From contig CAZKUR010000045.1 of NCBI GenBank assembly GCA_964556005.1, forward strand, positions 1 through 32,140: a stretch of 32,140 bases of DNA, read 5' to 3'. Both the position numbers and the translations under genes were made by a program. Positions 1 through 8,661 of this stretch are shown in pieces (the first letter of the stretch is position 1; every line of letters begins with the position of its first letter). Origin of the DNA: CAZKUR01 sp964556005. Lineage in GTDB: Bacteria > Bacteroidota > Ignavibacteria > Ignavibacteriales > Ignavibacteriaceae. A model generated the notes under the pieces. That model was not told the origin of the DNA, made no database searches, and saw only the letters and a program-made list of their open reading frames with translations.

Positions 1-748
1 CTCCATAATGATCGGATACATATAATTTGTAATAGTTATAATTATGATCAATTCTATATATATGAATTCCATCCGGATCATAAGTGAAATGCCGGCCAAA
101 ATTAATTGAAGTTTTATTTGAATCAACGATGGCAAAATTCATTCCCCCGTCGGTTGATTTTATAAGATTACCGGCATTATCATCCGCAAAAATTATACTG
201 TCGTTAAAAGGTGATAATGATTGTAATACAATTGAAGGATCAAATGCATTCCAATTTCTGCCGCCGTCACTACTTTTTAATGAGCTGCCCGCATAGGCAT
301 ATAACAAACTATCGTTTTGATTTGAAATTTCGACATTATAGAAATTACTTTCCCCCAGCATAGAATATCCGCCTTCATTGTCGAACCGTCGGATATAATT
401 ACTCGGATCGACAGATGAAGCATAGCCGGTATAAAGGTATTTGGCCGGATTATTATTCCAGAATTCATAATCGAATACTCTAAAGGCGTGGGGATCGGTT
501 ATCGGATCATAACCTCCACCATCGAATAAGAATAAAGTATCAACGCCGGAATTTAAATCAAGATGATAAATACTGTTTTCAAACTCTTCAGAATTGCTTG
601 TTTGATGAAAATAATGCATTCTATAAAAAAGATGTGTATTATTATTTACATCTTCCATTCCTCTCAATTCGGAAAATGTATAATATTTTTGCTGGGAAAA
701 AATCAGAGGAACAGTTATCAAAAAAAATAGTATAGTAAAAATCTTCAT
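1..748 (-). CDS. Secreted Asp-box protein, 3' end outside window (partial)
   Basis: The reading frame opens with ATG at 748 and stays open to the left edge, so about 249 N-terminal residues are visible and the C-terminus is missing. Residues 1-19 form a signal peptide (Lys, hydrophobic core, end near F-S-Q). Two Asp-box-like motifs are visible, SSDGGRNW at about 159-166 and STDGGMNF at about 197-204, the S-x-D-x-G-x-x-W signature of beta-propeller blades in sialidase- and photosystem-assembly-like proteins. Enzymatic activity cannot be inferred because Asp boxes are structural. In this genome context such proteins usually carry a T9SS sorting domain, which would lie outside the window. It follows the VIT/vWA gene by 85 bp, across a hairpin, so it is probably transcribed separately. 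Confidence 0.75.
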   Translation of the reverse strand, partial: MKIFTILFFLITVPLIFSQQKYYTFSELRGMEDVNNNTHLFYRMHYFHQTSNSEEFENSIYHLDLNSGVDTLFLFDGGGYDPITDPHAFRVFDYEFWNNNPAKYLYTGYASSVDPSNYIRRFDNEGGYSMLGESNFYNVEISNQNDSLLYAYAGSSLKSSDGGRNWNAFDPSIVLQSLSPFNDSIIFADDNAGNLIKSTDGGMNFAIVDSNKTSINFGRHFTYDPDGIHIYRIDHNYNYYKLYVSDHYG

Positions 749-780
749 TTAAGCTACCTCGAATTTATAATTAAAAGTAA

Positions 781-824
781 CCTCCGAGGTTTGCACAATT
801 GTAAACAATGGGCAACCTCGGAGG
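781..824. terminator. Long-stem hairpin, possible terminator
   Basis: CCTCCGAGGTT at 781-791 is exactly complementary to AACCTCGGAGG at 814-824, an 11-bp GC-rich stem with a 22-base loop. It lies just beyond the stop of the VIT/vWA gene. On the minus strand it is followed by TTACTTTTAATT, a weak T-rich tail. It probably ends the VIT/vWA transcript; the large loop is unusual for a plain intrinsic terminator. Confidence 0.55.
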
Positions 825-833
825 CTTCGGTTT

Positions 834-2924
834 TTATTTTAGAAGGATCATCTTTTGTGCAAGAACCGCATCGCCGAAATCAATTACATAAATATAAATA
901 TCAGATGGAGCTATACTTCCGTTTTGAAGCGTTCCATCCCATCTTACATCATATGTACCTTTACCATGAATATTAACAAACAAAACTTTTACTAATTGTC
1001 CGATTGAATTATAAATTTTAATGGCTATCATCTTATTCAAATTTTTTCCAACTATAAATCTTATGGTTGTAGAAGGATTGAAAGGATTAGGATAGTTTCC
1101 TAATATTTTATAACCCTGAATAATATTTTCATGTTTATTTTGGTTATCTGCATTTTCTTCATTAACATAAACCAACGGATCACCGAAGCTTGTAAAAGGC
1201 GTAATAACACCATACTGAATACTGATCTGAATAATTTGATCTTTAATTTCTTCAGCTTCCTGTGAATTCGGATCAAGGCTGTAATAAAGTACGAGCAGAT
1301 GTTCAATTTTACTAATTGCCCAAAGTTTAGGAATAAACCGATAACTCGTAACGGAAGAATCGACTAAATTCATACTATAATTATAGCTAACCTGCTGACC
1401 GAATGCATTCCCTGATAAAGTAACATTAACTTGTGTAGGTTCGCTGTACCTGCCCGATACAATCATCTGCTGACCTTTGTAAAGATTGGGTAACGGATCA
1501 GGATATACTTCCGATACCACGTTAGGAGTAAAACTAATTTGTGTATTTAATAAAACCGGATTGCTAATCAATAAATAAAAATGAGTTATCTCCTCTTCTA
1601 ACTCATTGTTCTCAAGAAACTGTGCAAATCCCTGGTTATTTGATGAAAGTAGTGTAAGAAGCTGATGATTTACATCCATCCCGATGCCGAATGAAAATAA
1701 AAATATATTGGTTTCGGTTTCGGCTATAAGATTATCGATATGCTGAACCAATTGTTCCGTTTCGGTAATTCCCGCAGTTGCCTGCCCGTCCGTAAAAAAT
1801 ATAATTATATTTGCCGTACTATCTGTTGCGGTAGCAAATTGGGGTACAGCCACATCAAATGCACCAGATATATTAGTACTTCCATTTGCTTGAAATCCGG
1901 AAATATAGTTTAAAGCATCGGTTTCATTCTGTTGATTGAAAGGTACGTGTTCATTTTTAAAACTATTTACATAATCTGAGAAATCAACAATATTAAACAT
2001 ATCACCTTCGTTTAAATGCTGAACAATAAACGAAGCAGCATTTTTCGCTTGAATAATTTTATCTCCCATCATGCTGCCCGATCTATCTACAATTAATGTA
2101 AATACTTTGTGAATGCTTTCCGTATTTTGTGTCGGGTCCGGCTCGGCAATAAATGTAAAATATCCTCTTGCTAAACTATCGGGCACTAATGAATCAGGTT
2201 CAAAAGTGCTGAAACTAAATAAACCCAACTCTTCCGGGTTAAGCATATAGTTAACCTCATAATCAAAATTTGCCGGTGATTCGGAAATACTATATTGAAT
2301 TATTGCCAAATGCCCGTCATTGGTAATTAAGGTTGGAGTGAGATTTAGAATTTTTATCGAATCAATAGTCCTTTGAGAATTTAAAGTGAAATTGAACTCC
2401 TGTGCGTTTAAGGGACTGGTTTGAATCAAACTATAATCGTTTGAATAAAAATATGTTACATTTCCTAATTCGTAATGCAGCAATTCCACATAAGTTAATT
2501 CGAAGATGACCAAAGAGTCTACCTGTAAAGTATCGGTTATATCGAAGTAAAGAGGAGTTTGCCCCAGATAGCTTTTAAGGTTTGGATGAATAGTACCACC
2601 GCCAGGCAAAGTTGTATCTTGATTTGTCGGAGAAATCGAAGCTTGATGCCACACACCGTTTATATACCAACGAAGGCCTACTGCGCTTGCTTGCTGTTTT
2701 AAAGGAAAGGCATATTTGAAGTTTTCGGGAATTGAAAATGTGTTTTTAAAAGTTTGAGTAGTCGTCGTTATAGAAATTTGACTTTCAACAGAAATATTAA
2801 TCTCAGACGAAATTAATTTTAAATTTTCATTCGTTGAAGCGTTGATTATGCAAACGCCGTTTGCGAGAATATTGGTTTGAAAGCAAAAAAATAGAATAGA
2901 AAAGAAAGAAATTATTCGTTTCAT
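834..2924 (-). CDS. Secreted VIT + von Willebrand A domain protein with T9SS sorting domain
   Basis: A 696-residue protein with a signal peptide at 1-21. A VIT-like beta domain (about 22-250) precedes a von Willebrand A domain (about 273-450), as in inter-alpha-trypsin inhibitor heavy chains and bacterial VIT/vWA proteins. The metal-ion-dependent adhesion site looks intact: D280-x-S282-x-S284, T350, and D379 in FFTDG. The C-terminal 90 residues are a type A T9SS sorting domain starting with the NYPNPFNP motif near 610, ending in KMILLK. The protein should therefore be exported, cleaved and surface-anchored or released, with a metal-dependent ligand-binding or adhesion role; the ligand is unknown. 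The preceding 443 bases hold no other gene, so it probably has its own promoter and a long leader. Confidence 0.88.
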   Translation of the reverse strand: MKRIISFFSILFFCFQTNILANGVCIINASTNENLKLISSEINISVESQISITTTTQTFKNTFSIPENFKYAFPLKQQASAVGLRWYINGVWHQASISPTNQDTTLPGGGTIHPNLKSYLGQTPLYFDITDTLQVDSLVIFELTYVELLHYELGNVTYFYSNDYSLIQTSPLNAQEFNFTLNSQRTIDSIKILNLTPTLITNDGHLAIIQYSISESPANFDYEVNYMLNPEELGLFSFSTFEPDSLVPDSLARGYFTFIAEPDPTQNTESIHKVFTLIVDRSGSMMGDKIIQAKNAASFIVQHLNEGDMFNIVDFSDYVNSFKNEHVPFNQQNETDALNYISGFQANGSTNISGAFDVAVPQFATATDSTANIIIFFTDGQATAGITETEQLVQHIDNLIAETETNIFLFSFGIGMDVNHQLLTLLSSNNQGFAQFLENNELEEEITHFYLLISNPVLLNTQISFTPNVVSEVYPDPLPNLYKGQQMIVSGRYSEPTQVNVTLSGNAFGQQVSYNYSMNLVDSSVTSYRFIPKLWAISKIEHLLVLYYSLDPNSQEAEEIKDQIIQISIQYGVITPFTSFGDPLVYVNEENADNQNKHENIIQGYKILGNYPNPFNPSTTIRFIVGKNLNKMIAIKIYNSIGQLVKVLFVNIHGKGTYDVRWDGTLQNGSIAPSDIYIYVIDFGDAVLAQKMILLK

Positions 2925-3367
2925 GATGGGACCCCTTCGTTAATTTAGAAGTAATTAATTTATTATAATCAAAGATTGATGTTTTACGATCATGAAAAGA
3001 TTTTACGGGAAAGTTTAAAAGGATTGATGGAATAAAGTCTGTAGCAGTTTTTATCATGCATTCTTCCCTAAAATTGGCGATGAGAGTTTGATTAATAAAA
3101 AAGGCCATCAGCCGCTCCTTTTAAAACTTATTTCCCCCTTCACCATCTCTTCAAAGAAACGGCTGAAAAACCCTTATCACAATGGAGCGAGAATCAGTAA
3201 ATAAAGAATTTTACTTACTAAGCAACTACTGTGCTTTCAATTGTATAAGGCCAATTTAAGTGCCACAAATTTATTCGATAAAAACTTCAAGAAAAGGATG
3301 GATTTTTCTCTTTAAAGAAAAACTATGTACGAATAATTTTCGCAGAGGCGCAGATTATTCGCAGCAG
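2925..3367. other. 443-bp intergenic region with hairpins, no gene seen
   Basis: No convincing coding region: the one minus-strand frame here overlaps the start of the VIT/vWA gene and has no protein-like features. On the minus strand, CAGCCG (3165-3160) can pair with CGGCTG (3114-3109) across 45 bases, followed by ATGGCC and six T residues (3102-3097). Nearer the DUF5683 gene, CGAATAAT (3330-3337) and ATTATTCG (3354-3361) form an inverted repeat and could end that operon. The first structure could be a transcription attenuator in the leader of the VIT/vWA gene; I could not match it to a known riboswitch. Confidence 0.4.
3330..3361 (-). terminator. Weak hairpin after DUF5683 gene
   Basis: An 8-bp inverted repeat (CGAATAAT / ATTATTCG, 16-base loop) starts 7 bases beyond the stop codon of the DUF5683 gene. 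On the minus strand a T-rich stretch (TAGTTTTTC) follows a few bases later. It is plausible as an operon end but the stem is AT-rich. Confidence 0.35.
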
Positions 3368-4201
3368 CTAAAAATTTAGATTTAAAGAAAATGTTTTGAT
3401 GATAGGATTTATATTAAGGTTTAATGAATTCGTGAGAGGAATTGATTGAATCGAACCGGGATTATTTTGGAATAATAATAAATCAATTTGCGAATATAAC
3501 CATATTATTACATAAGAAATTAAGAATGTATTGCGAATTTTATATGAAGTATTATAATCATTGTATTTGCCGTTTATAAAACCCGGGTTTGTTTCATTTA
3601 AATATTTATTTTCCTTATTCTTAGTATCAAAAATAAAATAAACCGATGAACCTAACGCTAACAGACCTGCACCTGTAAGCAAAATACCTTTGGCGGAATT
3701 TCCCAAATATAATTGTCCCCAACCCGGCAAGAAGATAGATCTTACCAGTGCTCCTTTAAAATTTGAATTCTGCTGTTCAAGGTTTTTTATTTTTTGGAGG
3801 CTTAGCGAATCAATTTTTGTTTTAACAGGTGGTTTATTAACTCTTTTAGTTAGCAAATAATTTCTCTTAGTTTGATTGAAAAAACTGATAATCTTAGGTG
3901 AAATTTGAGTTGAATCCAAAGTAAAAGTAGAATCAATCTGAAGAATATTAACGAAAGCAATTCTCGCCGAGTCGTTATTTGATAAAGAGAAATAAGACGC
4001 TCCTTGCAGCGTGTAAATCTTTAATAACTCATCCGGTGAAATATTCTTTATGTTAGTCAATGCCTGACCGGTTAATGTAATAACATCGGCATACTTGAAA
4101 CTTTCAAAATCTTCCTGAATATTTTTTAAAATATTATTTTGACAGAAGACCATAGCAGGAAATAGCCAGATAAGAAATATACGTAATGATATTAAGCGCA
4201 T
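3368..4201 (-). CDS. DUF5683-type membrane protein with N-terminal TPR-like region
   Basis: A 277-residue protein with a signal peptide ending near VFC-Q (19-21). Residues 22-115 are helical and resemble a short TPR-like segment. Residues 150-250 match the DUF5683 pattern: the R-S-I-F-L-P-G-W-G-Q-L-Y-L-G core at 154-167, then hydrophobic helices at about 172-192 and 226-246. The family is widespread in Bacteroidota and its biochemical role is not established. One base separates it from the stop of the Kelch gene, so the two are almost surely cotranscribed and perhaps translationally coupled. It is the last gene of the five-gene signalling row. Function remains unknown. Confidence 0.75.
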   Translation of the reverse strand: MRLISLRIFLIWLFPAMVFCQNNILKNIQEDFESFKYADVITLTGQALTNIKNISPDELLKIYTLQGASYFSLSNNDSARIAFVNILQIDSTFTLDSTQISPKIISFFNQTKRNYLLTKRVNKPPVKTKIDSLSLQKIKNLEQQNSNFKGALVRSIFLPGWGQLYLGNSAKGILLTGAGLLALGSSVYFIFDTKNKENKYLNETNPGFINGKYNDYNTSYKIRNTFLISYVIIWLYSQIDLLLFQNNPGSIQSIPLTNSLNLNINPIIKTFSLNLNF

Positions 4202-4202
4202 T

Positions 4203-5453
4203 TTATCTCAACAGCACCATTTTTTTTGTTTCTTTAAAATTCCCGGAAATTAACCTGTAAAAATAAACACCACTGCTGACATTTTTTCCATTATCATCTT
4301 TGCCGTCCCAAACAAAATTATGATTGCCTTTTGAAAGTTCTTCCCCTATCAAGCTTCTTATATGCCTGCCTTCAATAGAATAAATATTTAATTTTACAAA
4401 AGAATCATGTTTTAATGAAACCTGAATATTAGTACTGGGATTAAAAGGATTCGGATAATTTTGATATAATTTATAATTTATATTTTCTACTCCCACATTA
4501 TTAACTGCATTAAGAGCGGTCGATATTCTTTCAATATTTCTGACCATTTTCCCTGAAGCATCATAACCGCCGAAAACATAAATTGAGTTGGAACAGTAAA
4601 CCGCCGCAAAATCTTCCCTGGATTGATTGAGCGAATCACCTTCCGAAATTGAATAACCGGGACCGTTAGCAGATAATATTTCTACTGAATTTAATGCGGC
4701 ATTTGATTCATTATATCCGCCAATTATGTAAATTCTGTTTGTAGTTTCATCCCTTACGGCTTCACCGTTGGCCCTCGGTTCCTTTAGAGTAATTCCGAGC
4801 ATAGTGAATTGATCTTCAAGAATATTAAAGCTGTATATTTTTTTTGAAACTCCGTATTGTACACCACCGAAGATGAAAATATTACCATCCATTTCAGCAG
4901 CCATCTGCTGTTCCGGAAGATATTCTCCAGCAAAGAGAGTATCATCGGTATAAATTATTTGTTTGTTGGAAACATCATATTCAAAAATATAAGGAATTGT
5001 TCCGGGATTATTGTATGGATTGCCGCCGAAAATATAAAATACTTTATCGATAATAATACCTGCAGCATTTATCCTGTTAAAGTTGGGGTTATAATCAAAA
5101 ATTTCAGGATTATTAGGTAAATCCAGCTTTTCAATTACATTTGCAGAATCGGTTGTATCGGCTACTCCGCCGAAATAGTAAATTGAACGATCAGATCTTG
5201 AAACCAATAAACCGCTTCTGTTGGCTTTCATCGTTGAAGTAAACGACCAGTTCCCTGAATATGTATTATAGGCCTGAATCCAGTTAACAACCGATTGAGT
5301 ACTGTCGGAATATCCGCCGAATAAATAAATATTTACTCCGTCCGGGCTAATTGCTTCCGCACCTGCAACCGGATACGGCATCTGGCCTACAGATTGCCAT
5401 TGGCTTAAAATTATTCGGGAGCTAATAATAATAAATAGTAGAATTTTGTACAT
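4203..5453 (-). CDS. Secreted six-Kelch beta-propeller protein with T9SS sorting domain
   Basis: A 416-residue protein with a signal peptide at 1-17 (ends I-I-L-S-Q). Six hydrophobic-Gly-Gly cores occur at near-regular spacing (Gly pairs at 46-47, 95-96, 143-144, 196-197, 245-246 and 295-296), so a six-bladed Kelch propeller is expected. The C-terminal 85 residues form a type A T9SS sorting domain beginning at NYPNPFNP (about 332) and ending KMVLLR. Kelch propellers bind proteins or glycans; no catalytic residues are evident and the ligand is unknown. It lies 66 bp after the kinase gene and 1 bp before the DUF5683 gene, so it may be the exported output or the sensed surface component of the kinase/activator module. 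Confidence 0.85.
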   Translation of the reverse strand: MYKILLFIIISSRIILSQWQSVGQMPYPVAGAEAISPDGVNIYLFGGYSDSTQSVVNWIQAYNTYSGNWSFTSTMKANRSGLLVSRSDRSIYYFGGVADTTDSANVIEKLDLPNNPEIFDYNPNFNRINAAGIIIDKVFYIFGGNPYNNPGTIPYIFEYDVSNKQIIYTDDTLFAGEYLPEQQMAAEMDGNIFIFGGVQYGVSKKIYSFNILEDQFTMLGITLKEPRANGEAVRDETTNRIYIIGGYNESNAALNSVEILSANGPGYSISEGDSLNQSREDFAAVYCSNSIYVFGGYDASGKMVRNIERISTALNAVNNVGVENINYKLYQNYPNPFNPSTNIQVSLKHDSFVKLNIYSIEGRHIRSLIGEELSKGNHNFVWDGKDDNGKNVSSGVYFYRLISGNFKETKKMVLLR

Positions 5454-5519
5454 AACTACACTTAATTTAAAATAATTGAATGTCCAATTACCATACCACT
5501 TTATACGTTCATATTTGGT

Positions 5520-7163
5520 TCATTTTCTAAAATTATAATTTATCTTCACCGTATCACTGCGAATAATTTTTATACTGAAAATTTTATCTGCAAATTCTTG
5601 ATTCTTTAAAGTTAGAATATATTTACCCGGCTGAAGTATAACCGGTTTTTTCAGAGGAGTCTGCCCGTAATTTTTATTATTAATATAGATGTAAGCCCAG
5701 GGGAAAACATTGCAATTCAAAAACCCAAAGACTGTATCCAAATTTACCTTTATATGTAATACCGAATCCGGCCTAATTAATATTTTTTGTACGTACAAAG
5801 GATATTTTGAACTTTCCAATTGAATTTTATGATAACCCGCAGGCACAATTAAATTACTTCTTATTGGAGTAGTTTCAACATATTCCGAATCGATATAAAT
5901 TTTTGCGAAGGGGAAACAATCAATAAATAACTTACCGAATTTTACAGGGATAATACCTGCTGTATTTTTATCAGGCAATTCTTTGTTTTCAACCTGAAGT
6001 ACGGCAACATCATTTTTATTACCGACTGTTACAGAATCTTCATTTTTAAGATCCGGTATGGTTTCTGCCTTATTAATTGCCGCTTTCTCAGTTTTCTTTT
6101 TTTGATCATTATTTATGTCTTCCGGAGATTCTTTTTTCTGTACATGTGCGGAAACTTCAGATGAAGTATCCTGCATTAATTTATTTTGTTTTAGCTGCTC
6201 CTGAGTTTTCTGATTAAAAGTTTCATCATTTTTTTTAGTATTCATCAAATACACAAACGATGAAACTAAAATAATTGCTGCAATGATGATGATGCCGAAC
6301 ACGGCAATTCTTTTATATGAATTCTTACTTTTTTTAATTTGTACAGGCTCTGATTCAATACCCAGCATTTTGAGAGCCTCTTCAGCATTTTCAATTCTCT
6401 CTGCAGCTTTTTTCCGTAAAAGTTTTTTTATTAATGTTCCCTGCCTGGAAGGTATTTCTGCTTCATGAAAAATAATTTCATCTTCTTTAAAGTTTATAAT
6501 ACGGTTTATACTGTCGGCAGCATCTCTTCCTAGAAAAGGATTTTCCCCGCTGAACAACTCATATAGAACAATTCCGGTAGAAAACAAATCGGATTTTTCC
6601 GTAACAGGTTCGCCTCTTATTTGTTCGGGCGACATGTAGCTTGGTGTTCCGAGAATAGAAAACTGGCTTGTCACTAATGTATCATTCGTAGAAAATGCAA
6701 GACCGAAATCGCTTATCTTTAAGTGTAAATCATTATCGACAAGAATATTTTCAGGTTTAATATCTCTGTGGATTACTTTATTCTGGTGTGCATAACCTAA
6801 TCCTTTAAGCAGTTGGGCAGTTATTTTTTCTTTATCGGAAATCGTGAATTTATTTTCATTAATAAATACTCTTAAATTTTTACTCTCAAAATATTCGAAT
6901 GAAATATAAAAGTAACTTTTGTATGTGCCGAAATCTAAAACCTTAATTATATTAGGATGATCAAGCCTTGCTAAAATTTTAGCTTCCCTTTTGAACCTTT
7001 CGGATTTTTCTTTATCTACGGCGGAATCGGTATTTAAAATTTTTAAAAATATTTTTTTACTCAAGAAGATATGGTTCGCAAGATAAACGCCGTAATTTTC
7101 ATCTTTCTTAAGGCAATCGATTATCTCAAACTTTTCGAACAATATTTCGCCGGAAGTATTCAT
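5520..7163 (-). CDS. Transmembrane Ser/Thr protein kinase with two PEGA-like repeats
   Basis: A 547-residue Hanks-type kinase. N-terminal kinase domain (about 10-268): Lys41, Glu60, catalytic HRDIKPEN with D134 and N139, D152-F-G, S-P-E at 178-180 and a distal Arg256 are present. The glycine-rich loop is degenerate, K-K-D-E-N-Y-G at 19-25, keeping only the last glycine. A single membrane helix at about 285-307 is followed by a Lys/Glu-rich linker and two PEGA-like beta repeats (about 408-475 and 478-547) with P-x-A-x-I-Y-I and T-P cores. The likely topology is cytoplasmic kinase and periplasmic PEGA. The start ATG overlaps the stop of the sigma-54 activator gene by 4 bases (ATGA), implying coupled translation and probably a shared pathway. 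The substrate is unknown; the activator next door is the obvious candidate. Confidence 0.9.
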   Translation of the reverse strand: MNTSGEILFEKFEIIDCLKKDENYGVYLANHIFLSKKIFLKILNTDSAVDKEKSERFKREAKILARLDHPNIIKVLDFGTYKSYFYISFEYFESKNLRVFINENKFTISDKEKITAQLLKGLGYAHQNKVIHRDIKPENILVDNDLHLKISDFGLAFSTNDTLVTSQFSILGTPSYMSPEQIRGEPVTEKSDLFSTGIVLYELFSGENPFLGRDAADSINRIINFKEDEIIFHEAEIPSRQGTLIKKLLRKKAAERIENAEEALKMLGIESEPVQIKKSKNSYKRIAVFGIIIIAAIILVSSFVYLMNTKKNDETFNQKTQEQLKQNKLMQDTSSEVSAHVQKKESPEDINNDQKKKTEKAAINKAETIPDLKNEDSVTVGNKNDVAVLQVENKELPDKNTAGIIPVKFGKLFIDCFPFAKIYIDSEYVETTPIRSNLIVPAGYHKIQLESSKYPLYVQKILIRPDSVLHIKVNLDTVFGFLNCNVFPWAYIYINNKNYGQTPLKKPVILQPGKYILTLKNQEFADKIFSIKIIRSDTVKINYNFRK

Positions 7164-8653
7164 TTGGAATTTTTATCGATCTCTTTTAATTTTAATTGTA
7201 CCCAGCGAACGGAAACGCCCAGCGATTTTGCAGTAAGAGTTCTATTGCCGTTAAATTCATCGAGACGCTTTAATAAAACCATTTTTTCGTAATCTCTCAA
7301 TGTTCCGGAAAAATTTTCATTCCCATTTTCATTCTCAAAAATTATATGTTCTTCTTTTAAAACGTTTGAATCACAAAGTATTATTGCTCTGTTTAAAACA
7401 TTTATCAACTGCCTGACATTACCTGCCCAAAAATAACTTCCCAATTTTTTTATCGCTGATGGTGCAATTGAATATTTTGTTTTTCCAAACCCTTTAAGGA
7501 AATAATCAACAAGAATTGGAATATCGCCTTTTCGTTCTCTTAAAGGAGGAAGCTTAATCGGGAAAACATTAAGCCTGTAAAATAAATCTTCGCGGAATTT
7601 GCCTTCATTTACAAGTTCTTTTAAATCTTTATTTGTTGCTGCTATGAGCCTTATGTCTACTTTTCTTGCGTTTGTATCACCGACCCTGATAATTTCTTTA
7701 TTCTCAATTACTCTCAACAAATTTGCCTGTACCGACGGAGAAATATCGGCAATTTCATCAAGAAATAAAGTTCCTTTATCAGCTACCTCGAGCAATCCTT
7801 TTTTATCGGCGTTAGCGCCTGTAAAGGCTCCTTTTTTATAACCGAACAATTCGCTTTCCAAAAGGCTTTCGGGAATTGAGCCGCAGAACTGAGCGACAAA
7901 TGCTTTATCTTTCCTGCTGCTTAGCTTGTGTATCGCTCTTGCAATAAGATCCTTCCCGGTTCCACTTTCCCCAAGTATTAGCACCGTCGCTTCTGTAGCT
8001 GCAACTTTATGTACAATCTTCGAAAGTTCGCGCATAACTTTGCTTTCACCGATTATGTCAGGTATATTTTCGTACGACTGTAATTCATTAAGTAAAATTC
8101 TGTTTTCATCTTTCAACTTTTCAATGTCCGAAATTTTTTCAAGCGTGAGAGAAAAAAGATTTGAAAGAAAATTTAAGAACAGAAGATTGCTGTCGCTGAA
8201 TTCTTTCCGGTTGGTTTGACTGTCGGCAAGGATAATTCCCCAAATTTCATCTCCATGCAATACCGGAACACCAATAATGGATTTTATTTTATTTATTTGA
8301 ATACTCTCAAACTGTGAAACATTCGGATCGGTTTTAACATCGTGATATAGAATAGCTTCTTTCTTACTGACAACTTTCTGCAGAACGCCGGAAGAAAAAT
8401 CGGAGATATCATGAATATTTTCTTTTTTAATGTTTCTTGCAGCTATAATTTCAAATTTTTTCCCTTTAGATTCATACTTTACAAAAACTGCCCTGTCGGC
8501 ATTGATAACATCGATCATCAAATCGATAATGCTGTCGATAAGAGAATCTTCAAACTCAGCTGAATTTAAAATTTGACTTATCTTATAGAGCGCTTCAAAC
8601 TGATCGGTGTTTAGATCTCTCAGCTTTTCAATATTTAATTTATTATCATCCAT
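7160..8653 (-). CDS. GAF-domain sigma-54-dependent transcriptional activator
   Basis: A 497-residue bacterial enhancer-binding protein. Residues 18-175 form a GAF domain in place of a response-regulator receiver. The AAA+ domain (about 199-430) has Walker A GESGTGKD (228-235), the sigma-54 contact loop GAFTGA (275-280), Walker B TLFLDE (295-300), arginine-finger region R354/R360 and WAGNVRQL (409-416). A Fis-like helix-turn-helix follows at about 469-492. It should remodel RNA polymerase-sigma-54 at target promoters in response to a GAF ligand or to phosphorylation. Because it lacks a receiver and overlaps the Ser/Thr kinase gene by 4 bases, control by that kinase rather than by a histidine kinase is a reasonable inference. 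It begins 8 bases after the lipoprotein gene. Confidence 0.93.
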   Translation of the reverse strand: MDDNKLNIEKLRDLNTDQFEALYKISQILNSAEFEDSLIDSIIDLMIDVINADRAVFVKYESKGKKFEIIAARNIKKENIHDISDFSSGVLQKVVSKKEAILYHDVKTDPNVSQFESIQINKIKSIIGVPVLHGDEIWGIILADSQTNRKEFSDSNLLFLNFLSNLFSLTLEKISDIEKLKDENRILLNELQSYENIPDIIGESKVMRELSKIVHKVAATEATVLILGESGTGKDLIARAIHKLSSRKDKAFVAQFCGSIPESLLESELFGYKKGAFTGANADKKGLLEVADKGTLFLDEIADISPSVQANLLRVIENKEIIRVGDTNARKVDIRLIAATNKDLKELVNEGKFREDLFYRLNVFPIKLPPLRERKGDIPILVDYFLKGFGKTKYSIAPSAIKKLGSYFWAGNVRQLINVLNRAIILCDSNVLKEEHIIFENENGNENFSGTLRDYEKMVLLKRLDEFNGNRTLTAKSLGVSVRWVQLKLKEIDKNSK

Positions 8654-8661
8654 GTTTTAAT

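Noticed and set aside
2827..3108. 93-codon minus-strand frame
   Set aside because: It overlaps the start of the VIT/vWA gene in another frame, has no recognisable domain or ribosome site, and its sequence looks like translated leader.
3097..3165. Fluoride riboswitch, because of the minus-strand GGCTGATGGCCT run
   Set aside because: The 5' loop that must pair with GGCC (AGGCC in known examples) is absent, and the spacing and conserved GATG stem do not fit.
3250..3265. Sigma-54 promoter on minus strand (TGGCAC-N5-TTGG)
   Set aside because: The essential GC at -12 is GG, and shifting by one base breaks the fixed 10-bp spacing between GG and GC.
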